Source of the DNA: Sutcliffiella horikoshii
GTDB taxonomy: Bacteria > Bacillota > Bacilli > Bacillales > Bacillaceae_I
Assembly (NCBI RefSeq): GCF_019931755.1
Contig: NZ_CP082918.1
Location: 1,716,001-1,780,000, forward strand
Reading direction: 5' to 3'
Length of the DNA: 64,000 nucleotides
Every line of letters starts with the position of its first letter. The stretch's first letter is position 1. Position numbers and translations under genes: made by a program. The notes below the pieces were generated by a model. That model saw only the letters and a program-made list of their open reading frames with translations, did no database searches and was not told the DNA's origin. Below are positions 18,746 through 27,732 of the stretch, piece after piece.

Positions 18746-20581
18746 GTGAACATCCGCAATGATATCAGAAACATCGCAATTATCGCTCACGTAGACCATG
18801 GTAAAACAACGTTAGTGGACAAATTGCTACATCAGGCTGGTACGTTTAGAACGAACGAGCAGGTAGCAGAACGTGCCATGGACTCTAATGATTTAGAAAG
18901 AGAACGTGGGATTACAATATTAGCTAAAAACACGGCAATTAACTATAAAGATACGCGCATTAACATCATGGACACACCTGGACATGCCGACTTTGGTGGA
19001 GAAGTGGAACGTATTATGAAGATGGTTGATGGAGTTCTTTTAGTAGTAGATGCTTATGAAGGCTGTATGCCTCAAACGCGCTTTGTATTGAAAAAAGCGT
19101 TAGAGCAGAACCTGACACCAATCGTAGTTGTAAACAAAATTGACCGTGACTTTGCTCGTCCAACTGAAGTTGTTGACGAAGTAATTGACTTGTTCATCGA
19201 GTTAGGTGCAAACGAAGAACAACTAGAATTCCCAGTTGTTTATGCATCCGCGATCAACGGTACTGCTAGTACAAATCCTGAAAAGCAAGATGAAAACATG
19301 GAAGCAATCTATGAGTCCATTGTTGAACATATCCCAGCTCCAGTTGATAACAGTGCCGAGCCGCTTCAATTCCAAGTAGCGCTTCTTGACTACAATGACT
19401 ATGTGGGCCGTATCGGGGTTGGACGTATCTTCCGTGGAACCATGAAAGTTGGCCAACAAGTTGCTCTAATGAAGCTTGATGGTTCAGTAAAACAATTCCG
19501 TGTAACCAAGCTATTTGGTTTCATCGGTCTTAAACGTGTGGAGATCGAAGAAGCAAAAGCTGGCGATCTTGTTGCCGTTTCCGGAATGGAAGACATCAAC
19601 GTAGGGGAAACGGTTTGCCCGGTTGACCACCAAGATGCACTTCCTGTTCTTCGTATTGACGAGCCGACTCTTCAAATGACTTTCTTGGTAAACAACAGTC
19701 CGTTTGCTGGTAAAGAAGGTAAATTTGTTACTTCTCGTAAAATTGAAGAGCGTTTAGAAGCTCAGTTGGAGACAGATGTAAGTTTACGTGTAGACCCTAC
19801 TGATTCTCCGGATGCTTGGGTTGTTTCAGGACGTGGAGAGCTTCACCTTTCCATCCTGATTGAGAACATGCGTCGTGAAGGCTTTGAGCTTCAAGTGTCA
19901 AAACCTGAAGTAATCATTAAAAATGTTGATGGTGTTAAATCTGAGCCGGTTGAGCGAGTTCAAATCGATGTACCGGAAGATTACACTGGTTCCATCATGG
20001 AATCTATCGGTGCACGTAAAGGTGAAATGGTAGACATGATCAACAATGGTAACGGTCAAGTTCGTCTAATCTTTATGGTACCTTCTCGTGGACTTATTGG
20101 TTATACGACTGAATTCCTTTCCCTTACTCGCGGTTACGGAATCATCAACCACACATTTGACAGCTACCAGCCTATGGCAGCAGGTCAAGTAGGTGGACGT
20201 CGCCAAGGTGTTCTTGTTTCTATGGAATCAGGTAAAGCATCTACTTATGGTATCATGGGTATTGAAGACCGCGGAGTTATCTTTGTTGAGCCTGGAACTG
20301 AGGTTTACGAAGGAATGATCGTGGGAGAGCATAACCGTGAAAATGACCTTGTCGTTAACGTTTGTAAGATGAAGCAAGCGACTAACGTACGTTCTGCAAC
20401 GAAAGATCAAACGGTAAGTATGAAAAAGCCTCGTCTTATGACATTAGAGGAGTCTTTGGAATACTTGAACGATGATGAGTACTGTGAAATTACTCCACAA
20501 TCCATCCGTTTGCGTAAAAAAATTCTTGATAAGAACGAACGTGAAAGAGCAGCGAAAAAGAAAAAGTACGCTGAAGCATAA
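18746..20581 (+). CDS. typA: Ribosome-associated GTPase TypA/BipA
   Basis: The 611-residue translational GTPase shows the P-loop AHVDHGKTT, switch [15 protein letters not shown] and NKID in an EF-G-like G domain, then domain II, an EF-G V-like domain and the BipA-specific C-terminus. It assists large-subunit assembly and growth under stress such as cold. The start is GTG behind AGGGAGATG. Codons are strongly biased, suggesting high expression. Confidence 0.96.
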   Translation: MNIRNDIRNIAIIAHVDHGKTTLVDKLLHQAGTFRTNEQVAERAMDSNDLERERGITILAKNTAINYKDTRINIMDTPGHADFGGEVERIMKMVDGVLLVVDAYEGCMPQTRFVLKKALEQNLTPIVVVNKIDRDFARPTEVVDEVIDLFIELGANEEQLEFPVVYASAINGTASTNPEKQDENMEAIYESIVEHIPAPVDNSAEPLQFQVALLDYNDYVGRIGVGRIFRGTMKVGQQVALMKLDGSVKQFRVTKLFGFIGLKRVEIEEAKAGDLVAVSGMEDINVGETVCPVDHQDALPVLRIDEPTLQMTFLVNNSPFAGKEGKFVTSRKIEERLEAQLETDVSLRVDPTDSPDAWVVSGRGELHLSILIENMRREGFELQVSKPEVIIKNVDGVKSEPVERVQIDVPEDYTGSIMESIGARKGEMVDMINNGNGQVRLIFMVPSRGLIGYTTEFLSLTRGYGIINHTFDSYQPMAAGQVGGRRQGVLVSMESGKASTYGIMGIEDRGVIFVEPGTEVYEGMIVGEHNRENDLVVNVCKMKQATNVRSATKDQTVSMKKPRLMTLEESLEYLNDDEYCEITPQSIRLRKKILDKNERERAAKKKKYAEA

Positions 20582-20593
20582 AAAGTAGAAGCT

Positions 20594-20638
20594 GGGATGC
20601 AAGGGTGCTTAAAAGAGGACCTTTGTCATCCCTTTTTC
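20594..20638 (+). terminator. Terminator after typA
   Basis: Stem GGGATG/CATCCC extended by AAGG/CCTT, then T5. Confidence 0.65.
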
Positions 20639-20678
20639 TAAATAACTGTCTAAAACTGTTAGAAATGGGGAAAAGGCA

Positions 20679-20993
20679 ATGGATGTAACACAAAGATTAT
20701 CCTTTTTTGCTAGTCTATTCCGTGTCGATGAAAACCCGGATTCAGGCATGTGGCTGTTGTATTTTACTATTTTAGGACTGTCCATTTTAGTTTATAAACT
20801 TGGATTCGCCTTGAAACTGCCTGTATTAAAGTCAGTGATTATTTATACTTTCCTTGCTTTAGGAAGTACAGTACTTACGTTTCTTGGAATCTTTCTTCCT
20901 GTTGGAGAAGGCTTGGTAGTGGCGGCTTTAATATTGATTATCTATAAGATTCGACTTCATCGTTCTAAGCAAGCGGAAAGCACAGAATCATAG
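20679..20993 (+). CDS. ylaH: YlaH-family membrane protein
   Basis: The 104-residue protein has three hydrophobic segments (about 22-40, 47-65 and 70-90) and a basic cytoplasmic end. The N-terminus [20 protein letters not shown] is YlaH-like. It is placed after typA as in B. subtilis. The function is not known. Confidence 0.8.
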   Translation: MDVTQRLSFFASLFRVDENPDSGMWLLYFTILGLSILVYKLGFALKLPVLKSVIIYTFLALGSTVLTFLGIFLPVGEGLVVAALILIIYKIRLHRSKQAESTES

Positions 20994-21004
20994 GGGGTCA
21001 GTAT

Positions 21005-21289
21005 ATGAGGTCTTTACAAGACACACTTTATAATTGGCTGACCATCAAGGTGGTAGCAGAAGCAAGACCGGATGATAAATCCGCGCATGATACCATGAAG
21101 TTGTTTGAAGGAATCCTTTTAGAAGATCATAAGCTCTCAAACATCGTAGTCTCTAAAGAGGAACCAATGTATTACGTGGAATATGATAAGGATGCAGAAC
21201 GGCATAAAGTAAGATTTCCAATCGAATTAATCGACGTGATGCTCGAACAAATTCAGAATGAACCTGATAAGTACCATAATTATGAATAA
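21005..21289 (+). CDS. Conserved hypothetical protein (94 aa)
   Basis: A soluble, acidic protein starting 12 bases after ylaH behind GGGGGTCAG. It is probably co-transcribed with ylaH and ends at the terminator at 21295. The sequence VKVVAEARPDD-like start and the repeated Asp/Glu-Lys pairs do not identify a family. It seems to be a Bacillaceae-specific gene. Confidence 0.65.
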   Translation: MRSLQDTLYNWLTIKVVAEARPDDKSAHDTMKLFEGILLEDHKLSNIVVSKEEPMYYVEYDKDAERHKVRFPIELIDVMLEQIQNEPDKYHNYE

Positions 21290-21294
21290 ATTAG

Positions 21295-21349
21295 AAAAAG
21301 GATAGCTCCTTCTCGAGTGATTGTCACTTGCGAGGGATCTATCCTTTTT
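21295..21349. terminator. Bidirectional terminator
   Basis: Outer stem AAAAAGGATAG/CTATCCTTTTT with an inner TCGAGTGA/TCACTTGCGA pairing, between convergent genes. It slightly overlaps the end of the minus-strand gene. Confidence 0.8.
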
Positions 21350-21770
21350 GCTTCTTTTTATAAAATATAGGAAGAAATACTGCAAACGCCAGATGCCCGA
21401 TCGACCATAATAGTAACGCAATTGCATCTGTTGGTGCCGGGGTCTCTTTTATAGCCAGTATCGTTAAGGGAAAATACAGAAGAATAGTAGGGAAAGTGAT
21501 ACCTATAGCGAGCAGGTATTGCCTTCTTTTATCAAACAATTGGAAGTGTTCCACTATAAAAGCAAACATAATCCCAATCAGCACAGCAACAATCAGATGA
21601 AGGGAGAATTCTGTCAGTTCCGAAAGGTTTGCATTTTTGAAGCCTGGGATAAAATCTACATTCAGTAAAAGTACATATATCTTTTTTCCCGAAAGGACTT
21701 CAAGGGCTTTAATGAACACACCCATCAAGATACCGCTTATCAAACCTGTAAAAGCGCCTCTTAGTATCAA
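21339..21770 (-). CDS. Hypothetical four-helix membrane protein (143 aa)
   Basis: Four hydrophobic segments (about 5-24, 55-78, 86-106 and 112-135) and a lysine-rich C-terminus. It starts three bases after the ylaI stop, so the two form an operon. No family recognised. Confidence 0.65.
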   Translation of the reverse strand: MILRGAFTGLISGILMGVFIKALEVLSGKKIYVLLLNVDFIPGFKNANLSELTEFSLHLIVAVLIGIMFAFIVEHFQLFDKRRQYLLAIGITFPTILLYFPLTILAIKETPAPTDAIALLLWSIGHLAFAVFLPIFYKKKQKG

Positions 21771-21773
21771 GGT

Positions 21774-21974
21774 CTACCACTCATCCTGATTTTGTTTTTG
21801 TTCATATAGCTTAAAATTCCCTGTAGCTTTTCTCTCGTTGGTTCTTTTTTCAATTCTTTCACTGCATTCGTCGCACATATATGTATGGATTGGTCGGTTG
21901 CGAAGCCTTTTCGCAACTAACGTTTCGTCATCGATGCTTTCAATTTTATCACAAATTACACACTTGACTCTCAT
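21774..21974 (-). CDS. ylaI: Zinc-ribbon-like protein YlaI (DUF2197)
   Basis: The 66-residue protein carries two pairs, Cys5/Cys8 (KCVICDK) and a second CDEC near residue 34, in a small treble-clef or zinc-ribbon arrangement. The start MRVKCVICDK identifies YlaI, which has the same strand and place in B. subtilis. A metal-binding role is inferred from the cysteines. Confidence 0.8.
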   Translation of the reverse strand: MRVKCVICDKIESIDDETLVAKRLRNRPIHTYMCDECSERIEKRTNERKATGNFKLYEQKQNQDEW

Positions 21975-22139
21975 GGTCCACCTCTTTATTCAATCTTATT
22001 TAACAGTATAGCATAAAGGGTGAAAATTAAGAATTAATTGCGAACAAGAGCGGTTTAATGTACATCGTAACCTTCTGTTTCTTCCTATAGAAATGTTGAT
22101 ATGGTACTATTAATAAAAATAAAGAGGGGGGATGGACCA

Positions 22140-22598
22140 ATGCCTAACCTTGTAGAAAATGTTCTGGTAGAACCACTCATAGGAGCACTGCAAAAAGAAA
22201 CCCTAGTGACAATAAGTACTGTAGATCATGAGACAGGTGGTCCAAATGTGAGTGCAATTTCCTGGCTGTATGCGCCAGATGAGAAAACCATTTTACTTGC
22301 CGTCAATGCGGAATCACGCATCGTTAAAAATGTCCTACATAAAAGCGAGCTAGTGGTAAATCTGATGGCCAATGATTCCGTTTATTCCATTCACACCAAA
22401 GCAACTGTCAAAGTGGAGAGAATGGAAGATGTTCCACTGAAATTGGCATTATTGCATCTAGATGTAAAAGAAGTGAGGGATGTCATGTTTTACGGAGCGA
22501 AGATTAGCGTGGAGCCGAAATTCGAGAAGACATATGATGTGGAAGCTGCTAAGAAATTGGATCATCAGGTGATGACAGCGATTCAAAGGTATAGCTAA
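22140..22598 (+). CDS. Pyridoxamine 5'-phosphate oxidase-like FMN-binding protein
   Basis: ATG 22140 follows GAGGGGGG and is preferred over the in-frame ATG at 22101. The 152-residue product has the split-barrel order TLVTISTVD, NVSAISWLYA and ILLAVNAESR typical of FMN-binding PNPOx-like proteins. It is shorter than PdxH and lacks a visible substrate motif, so the reaction is unknown. It is a single gene with its own terminator. Confidence 0.7.
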   Translation: MPNLVENVLVEPLIGALQKETLVTISTVDHETGGPNVSAISWLYAPDEKTILLAVNAESRIVKNVLHKSELVVNLMANDSVYSIHTKATVKVERMEDVPLKLALLHLDVKEVRDVMFYGAKISVEPKFEKTYDVEAAKKLDHQVMTAIQRYS

Positions 22599-22614
22599 GC
22601 GCAGGTGATTCTGG

Positions 22615-22639
22615 AACCAGGTGTATGCCTGGTTTTTTT
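22615..22639 (+). terminator. Terminator
   Basis: AACCAGG/CCTGGTT stem with a TGTATG loop and a T7 tract. Confidence 0.9.
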
Positions 22640-22667
22640 GTTGAAAGGTAAGGAGATATAAAATCCG

Positions 22668-22793
22668 GTTGATTTCCGTTCCAGGCGCTTCGCTTGCCTG
22701 CGGGCGGTCCGTGAGCCTCCTCAGGCTTCGCCTTCCGGGGTCTACCTGTTCCTTCCTCCCGCGGGCGTCTGCGCGCCTTCCACTCCAATCAAC
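22668..22793 (-). repeat. GC-rich intergenic repeat, copy B (left arm of composite element)
   Basis: About 126 bp between GTTGATT and AATCAAC, near-identical to copies A and D. With the 90-base spacer and copy C (22883-23008) it forms a composite of inverted arms spanning 22668-23008. Confidence 0.85.
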
Positions 22794-22882
22794 AAGGTGG
22801 CTTCATTCATCAGAGGGTTTATGAAACAGCACTTAAACGAGTTAACTGAATAAGCATTTACGTATCGTTTACCTAATTTCCA

Positions 22883-23008
22883 GCTGTGGATTGGAGCAAA
22901 TGGCGAAGACTCCAGCGGGGGAATAACGGTAGATTGAGACCCCTGAAGCGTTGGGAGGAGGCTCAAGCACCGTCCCGCGGAAAGCGAGCCATTTGCGGAA
23001 AGGAACAG
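22883..23008 (+). repeat. GC-rich intergenic repeat, copy C (right arm of composite element)
   Basis: The arm is in the opposite orientation to B: it starts GCTGTGGATTGGAGC, contains GACTCCAGCGGGG and CCGTCCCGCGGAAAGCGAGC, and ends GGAACAGC. It is closest to copy E (44031). The spacer between B and C is also conserved between D and E. Confidence 0.85.
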
Positions 23009-23110
23009 CGTCGATTAACCAATAACTTATGATTATGCTAAAGGTGGACCTGGTGCTTTTTGCACGTTTTCTTTGAGAGAGAGAAGAATATTGCTGTGTT
23101 ATGTCGATTT

Positions 23111-23220
23111 CTTGATATAATCTGTTTTTTCTTGATATATCCAAAAATTTATTGATATATCTCCAGAATTATTGATATATCAGGAAATTTATTGATATAT
23201 TGATTTTTTTCTTGATATCC
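23111..23220. repeat. Six-unit tandem array with exact 20 bp period
   Basis: The core (A/C)TTGATATAT begins at 23111, 23131, 23151, 23171, 23191 and 23211, exactly 20 bases apart. The first and last units differ at the core's end. The other half of each unit varies but is AT-rich and often ends in ATTT or TTTT. No open frame crosses it, since 20 is not a multiple of three. The array lies between converging genes, after composite element B+C. Confidence 0.9.
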
Positions 23221-23247
23221 CATCCTACACAGTACCAGCACTGCATA

Positions 23248-23289
23248 AAAAACTGCCCCGAAGTGGATTAAACTCCACTTCGGGGCAGC
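23248..23289 (-). terminator. Terminator of ylaJ
   Basis: A 15 bp perfect stem, CTGCCCCGAAGTGGA and complement, followed on the minus strand by T6. Confidence 0.92.
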
Positions 23290-23300
23290 AAACAACCTGT

Positions 23301-23930
23301 TTAGTCCTGCTTAACTTCCTTATATCGTTCTTCGTCCTTTAGGTTATTGGACTGATTCTGTTGTTTCTGTTCCAACTGTTTTTCTTGATCCTCTGGAAGT
23401 TTGGAATTATTTTGCTCCGTAGGGTTTGGAGCTACTGGTTCTTTCAGGTCAATCGGAATTTCCGGCATAACCCTTCCAACAATCTCTGCCAATTCTTCCA
23501 TCACGCCTGTTACAGGCCGGCCGTTTTGAATGTCTCGTCCCATTTCTTGCAGACGAACAAAGGAGTCTGCATCTGCAAGGATGATAGCCGTAGCCCCATA
23601 TGGGTCGTTCTTAAGGCTCTCTGCCACCGAATATTTAATGGTGCTGACTCTTTCACGGTCTAGATCGGAGTTTACGTCAATCCCAACCACTGCATATGGA
23701 CCAAGCACAACAGCGGTTGCATCATTTACATTGGGAACTCTTGTAGCAAGTTCCACCAGATGAGCGGACACTTCCTGTCCTGTTTTTCTATCCACCTGGA
23801 CATCTGCAGAATCTTTGACATGAATGATTCGAGAGTTTTCATCTTCACTTGAAATATTTTTTGGTTGATTGTTCATACAACCTGTAAGAGACAATGTAAC
23901 GATTGCAGTCACTAATAAATATCTTTTCAC
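23301..23930 (-). CDS. ylaJ: YhcN/YlaJ-family sporulation lipoprotein
   Basis: The 209-residue protein has a lipobox LSLTG-Cys18, a central YhcN/YlaJ domain (ATRVPNVNDATAVVLGPYAV and DPYGATAIILADAD) and a Gln/Glu/Lys-rich tail. Family members are spore membrane lipoproteins involved in germination. It is divergent from ylaK, as in B. subtilis. Confidence 0.88.
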   Translation of the reverse strand: MKRYLLVTAIVTLSLTGCMNNQPKNISSEDENSRIIHVKDSADVQVDRKTGQEVSAHLVELATRVPNVNDATAVVLGPYAVVGIDVNSDLDRERVSTIKYSVAESLKNDPYGATAIILADADSFVRLQEMGRDIQNGRPVTGVMEELAEIVGRVMPEIPIDLKEPVAPNPTEQNNSKLPEDQEKQLEQKQQNQSNNLKDEERYKEVKQD

Positions 23931-24157
23931 CTATTTCACTCCTTCTTTAGGATGATTCCATTTTCATCTGTCTTGATTTTATTGTTTATTTGTTCTTCTA
24001 TCTTTATTCATTCCGACATATATTTTAACAACGGTCCGTCCCTCTTTTATGGTCAAGTAGTAACACACTAATTGTATTGGGGCCATATAATGAAAGGGAG
24101 GATGCCTTGATTCACTCCAGAAAGACAAAAGAAGGGCTGAGAGTAGGAGGCGGCAGG

Positions 24158-25486
24158 TTGGGTAAAATTTATGTGTTGGATACAAATGTATTGTTACAGG
24201 ATCCATATGCAATCTATTCCTTTGGGGATAATGAGGTAGTTATTCCTGCGGTGGTTTTGGAAGAAGTGGATTCGAAAAAAAGATATATGGATGAAATAGG
24301 AAGAAACGCCAGACAAGTTTCCAAAATAATTGATTCCTTAAGAGCTACAGGAAAGCTTCATGAGAAAATACCCTTGCACAATGGGGGAGCGCTTCGGATT
24401 GAGTTGAACCATAGGAGTTTCCATCAGTTGCAGGAAATTTTCGTGGAGAAGACAAATGATAATAGGATTCTCGCAGTCGCGAAAAATCTTTCATTGGAAG
24501 AGCAGACAAAAGAGGATGGGCGCACCGTCATATTGGTGAGTAAGGATGCCTTAGTGCGCGTAAAGGCAGATGCAATCGGGTTGATTTCTGAGGATTTTTT
24601 AAATGACCGTGTAGTGGAAGTGGATCATATTTACAAAGGGTTCCTCGAGATTTATGTGCCGACAGATACCCTTAACACTTTTTATGTAAAAGGGGAAATT
24701 AGTGCGGCTGAATTAGCCAATCACCCGTTTTATGCCAATCAATTCGTAATCATGAAGGATGCATTGGGCGGTTCGGCTTCAGCAGTTGGTATTATTGACT
24801 CCACTGGGAAGAAAGTAAAAAAACTAGTTTTTGATCAAGATCATATTTGGGGAATTAGACCTCGTAATGTTCAACAAACGATGGCGTTCGAAATGCTTTT
24901 ACGGTCAGATATACCACTTGTTACATTGACGGGTAAGGCAGGAACGGGGAAAACTCTTTTGGCGTTAGCTGCAGGGCTTATGCAAACGGAGGATTTGAAT
25001 CGTTATAAAAAACTGCTAGTGGCACGGCCTATTGTGCCGGTTGGTAAAGATATCGGCTTCCTTCCTGGCGAAAAAGAGGAGAAGTTAAGACCGTGGATGC
25101 AACCGATCTATGACAACTTGGAATATTTATTTAATACAAAAAAACCGGGAGAGCTTGACGCTATCCTTGCTGGTATGGGATCCATTGAAGTGGAAGCATT
25201 GACCTATATTAGGGGTAGAAGTATTCCCGAGCAATTTATTATTATTGATGAGGCCCAGAACCTTACGAAGCATGAGGTGAAAACCATTTTGACGAGGGTA
25301 GGGGAGCGGAGCAAAATTGTTTTGATGGGTGATCCGGAGCAGATTGACCATCCTTATTTGGATGAGTATAACAATGGTTTGACTTATGTGGTGGAGCGGT
25401 TTAAGGACCAGAAGTTGGCTGGGCATGTGAAGCTTGTAAAAGGGGAACGTTCCATGCTTGCAAAGCTTGCCGCTGATCTTTTATAG
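24158..25486 (+). CDS. ylaK: PhoH-like ATPase with PIN domain, YlaK
   Basis: The TTG at 24158 is preferred because AGGAGG lies exactly seven bases upstream and the family N-terminus (GKIYVLDTNVLLQDP) follows at once. This gives 442 residues, the length I recall for B. subtilis YlaK. Longer TTG starts exist at 24107, also behind a purine-rich site, and at 24077. Residues 1-140 form a PIN nuclease-like domain, and the rest is a PhoH ATPase with Walker A GKAGTGKT and Walker B IIIDEAQN. It is probably an RNA helicase-nuclease. Confidence 0.9.
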   Translation: MGKIYVLDTNVLLQDPYAIYSFGDNEVVIPAVVLEEVDSKKRYMDEIGRNARQVSKIIDSLRATGKLHEKIPLHNGGALRIELNHRSFHQLQEIFVEKTNDNRILAVAKNLSLEEQTKEDGRTVILVSKDALVRVKADAIGLISEDFLNDRVVEVDHIYKGFLEIYVPTDTLNTFYVKGEISAAELANHPFYANQFVIMKDALGGSASAVGIIDSTGKKVKKLVFDQDHIWGIRPRNVQQTMAFEMLLRSDIPLVTLTGKAGTGKTLLALAAGLMQTEDLNRYKKLLVARPIVPVGKDIGFLPGEKEEKLRPWMQPIYDNLEYLFNTKKPGELDAILAGMGSIEVEALTYIRGRSIPEQFIIIDEAQNLTKHEVKTILTRVGERSKIVLMGDPEQIDHPYLDEYNNGLTYVVERFKDQKLAGHVKLVKGERSMLAKLAADLL

Positions 25487-25507
25487 AAGATAGGGGTTTG
25501 TTAAACA

Positions 25508-25528
25508 CCGCTGTTGATTTCCGCAAAA
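25508..25528 (-). repeat. Solitary end of the GC-rich repeat family
   Basis: CCGCTGTTGATTTCCGCAAA and one more base are identical to the complement of the right end of copy F (48348-48369). No other part of the element is present, so it looks like a relic. Confidence 0.6.
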
Positions 25529-25529
25529 G

Positions 25530-25566
25530 AAAAGTGCCGCCGTAACTTTGTCACGGCGGCACTTTT
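25530..25566. terminator. Bidirectional terminator between ylaK and ylaL
   Basis: A 14 bp perfect stem AAAAGTGCCGCCGT and complement with a 9-base loop between convergent genes. Confidence 0.9.
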
Positions 25567-25579
25567 GGGGAGTCCCATT

Positions 25580-26080
25580 TTATTTTACAATGATTTTATG
25601 TACTCCTGTTAGCGGTTCAGAATGATTGGAGCCGTCCTCGAAGTAAATGTGGACAGGTCCGTTTTCTTTTAGCGGTTTGCCTTTTTTCGAAAAGGCAAGA
25701 ATGATTTCTTGTGCAGTTGGGATGTCTACTTCGAGTTCCTTATCCTCTCCAACAAATACAACTTTCGTAGAATCAGGTTGTGGTTCTGCATTGTGCAAAA
25801 ATGGACCGAATTTTATACCAAATGTACCGTTCAACAGTTTTTCTTTTTCAAATTTACGTTCTGATTTCAATGTCGGCGGTTGAATGGCACCTTCCCTGAT
25901 TTCACGCTCCCAATGTTTCGAAACTGCTTTTGTATATTCTTCTAGCTCATCTGTTTTCTCTCGTTTTTGTTCTGTGAAATATGTATCTAAATCAATTCTG
26001 CGATCGTCGAATATCCAGACACCCGGATCGAGTGTAATCGAGAAATTGACTTTGCCTTCTATTCTGATGATATTTTCCAT
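25580..26080 (-). CDS. ylaL: YlaL-like conserved protein
   Basis: ATG 26080 follows TGAGGGGGAC and is chosen over two upstream in-frame ATGs. The 166-residue product reads as a soluble beta-rich protein (ITLDPGVWIFDDRRIDLDTYF). It stands between ylaK and the glutaminase gene, as ylaL does in B. subtilis. Assignment rests mainly on position. No catalytic motif is seen. Confidence 0.65.
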   Translation of the reverse strand: MENIIRIEGKVNFSITLDPGVWIFDDRRIDLDTYFTEQKREKTDELEEYTKAVSKHWEREIREGAIQPPTLKSERKFEKEKLLNGTFGIKFGPFLHNAEPQPDSTKVVFVGEDKELEVDIPTAQEIILAFSKKGKPLKENGPVHIYFEDGSNHSEPLTGVHKIIVK

Positions 26081-26193
26081 GTTGTCCCCCTCAATTGTAA
26101 TCCTTTTCATTATTATATAACTTGAATGTTTTTTTGTCATGTAATCGGGGAATCTATTGGTAGATTAACGTCGGATATTAAGGGGTGTCGCGA

Positions 26194-27123
26194 TTGGCAT
26201 GTAGAAGTGAGGATATTTTACAGTCATTAGTGGAAGAAGCAAAGAAGGTAGCATTTGAAGGGAAGGTGGCAAATTACATACCTGCATTACAAAAGGAAAA
26301 CCCTGAGCATTTGTCATGTGCCATTGTTTATCCAGATGGTAACTGTGTATCTGCAGGGGATATTAAGAAGCGATTTACGCTGCAAAGCATTTCAAAAATC
26401 ATAACACTAGCACTTGTCCTAATGGATTATGGGCCTGAACATGTTTTCCATAGAGTAGGGATGGAGCCAACAGGTGATCCTTTCAACTCGATTATCAAAT
26501 TAGAAACCTCTTCAAAAGCCAAGCCACTCAACCCAATGATAAATGCGGGTGCCCTCGCCGTCACTTCCATGATGAAAGGCAGTAATGCCGAGGACAAAGT
26601 AGAATATATATTGGATTTTGTCAGGAAGCTAACAAATGAACCTGAAATTGATTTTTGTGAAGAAGTCGCTATCTCAGAATTTACTACATCTTTTCTAAAC
26701 AGGTCTCTCTGTTTTTATATGAAGGGTGACGGAGTAATACATGGGAATGTAGAAGAAATTATGGAAGTATATACGAAACATTGCGCCATAAGAATGAATT
26801 GTCTTCAATTGGCACGGATGGGTGCTGTTTTTGCAATGGATGGAATTAATCCGTTGACGAACGAACGGGTGATGCCAAAGGAAGTTGCGCGAATCTGTAA
26901 AACATTCATGGTTACTTGCGGTATGTACAATGCATCTGGTGAATTCGCCATAAAAATTGGCATACCGGCAAAAAGTGGCGTATCAGGGGGGATTATGGGT
27001 TCTGTTCCGGGACGGATGGGAATAGGTATATTCGGACCTCCATTAAATGAAGTGGGGAACAGCCATACAGGTCTAAAATTACTAGAATTACTACAGGAAA
27101 AATATGATTTAAGCATGTTTTAA
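26194..27123 (+). CDS. glsA: Glutaminase (YlaM/GlsA2 type)
   Basis: The 309-residue serine-type glutaminase converts glutamine to glutamate and ammonia. The catalytic Ser65-x-x-Lys68 lies in FTLQSISKI. NPMINAGA, GVIHGN-like and KSGVSGGIMG follow family order. TTG 26194 with AAGGGG eight bases upstream is preferred to GTG 26185, which overlaps that site. The length equals the B. subtilis paralogue as I recall it. Confidence 0.9.
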   Translation: MACRSEDILQSLVEEAKKVAFEGKVANYIPALQKENPEHLSCAIVYPDGNCVSAGDIKKRFTLQSISKIITLALVLMDYGPEHVFHRVGMEPTGDPFNSIIKLETSSKAKPLNPMINAGALAVTSMMKGSNAEDKVEYILDFVRKLTNEPEIDFCEEVAISEFTTSFLNRSLCFYMKGDGVIHGNVEEIMEVYTKHCAIRMNCLQLARMGAVFAMDGINPLTNERVMPKEVARICKTFMVTCGMYNASGEFAIKIGIPAKSGVSGGIMGSVPGRMGIGIFGPPLNEVGNSHTGLKLLELLQEKYDLSMF

Positions 27124-27227
27124 TATTCGGTTATAGTAAATACGCTTATCCTCCTTGCAATTTTTTAAAAATAACGATAAAATTTATAGATAAGATAGGC
27201 AATTGTACGTAAACGGAGGGATCGATA

Positions 27228-27509
27228 TTGGCATCAGATATCGTGGTCGATCATCGTGATAAAGCTATTACGCTTTTAAAAGCTGATTCAGATAAAATTT
27301 TAAAGCTGATTCAAGTCCAAATGGACAACTTGACCATGCCTCAATGTCCATTATATGAAGAAGTGTTGGACACCCAGATGTTCGGACTTTCTCGAGAAAT
27401 GGATTTTGCGGTTCGCCTTGGCTTAATTTCCGAAAAAGAAGGGAAAGACATCCTTTCTAAATTGGAAAAAGAACTTTCCGCACTCTACGAAGCATGGGAA
27501 AGAAATTAA
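27228..27509 (+). CDS. ylaN: UPF0358 protein YlaN
   Basis: The 93-residue helical protein ([29 protein letters not shown] core) is YlaN, needed for growth of B. subtilis under low iron and linked to control of Fur. TTG start behind CGGAGGGATC. A terminator follows directly. In B. subtilis ftsW comes next, but here it does not. Confidence 0.9.
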   Translation: MASDIVVDHRDKAITLLKADSDKILKLIQVQMDNLTMPQCPLYEEVLDTQMFGLSREMDFAVRLGLISEKEGKDILSKLEKELSALYEAWERN

Positions 27510-27518
27510 TACTAATAA

Positions 27519-27556
27519 CGCTCAATCATGCGATAGTTGCTGATTGAGCGTTTTTA
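27519..27556 (+). terminator. Terminator after ylaN
   Basis: CGCTCAATCA/TGATTGAGCG stem and T5. Confidence 0.9.
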
Positions 27557-27732
27557 TTAAATTTCACATAGAACAGTTGTAAATCAACATTAATCTCATT
27601 TTTTCTACATAATTAGTAAGGATTGTATCGAAAAAGAGGAAAGTTATCGAAAAATAATGTATAATGACTTTTATAATTGATAAAATATTCTAAACTTTTC
27701 CGCGCGAGAAGTAGCTACTAGGGGGAGACAAT

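Noticed and set aside
22549..23144. Several short frames across repeats B and C
   Set aside because: They are produced by the high GC content of the repeats, are not shared in the same frame by copies D and E, and lack start signals.
23111..23220. CRISPR-like spacing of repeats
   Set aside because: The repeated core is only about 10 bases and the filler 10 bases. True CRISPR repeats and spacers are 24-40 bases each, and no cas gene is present.
24077..24157. Longer N-terminus for YlaK from TTG 24077 or 24107
   Set aside because: The TTG at 24158 has the best ribosome binding site and gives the family N-terminus. The 24107 start also follows a purine-rich site, so it is not wholly excluded.
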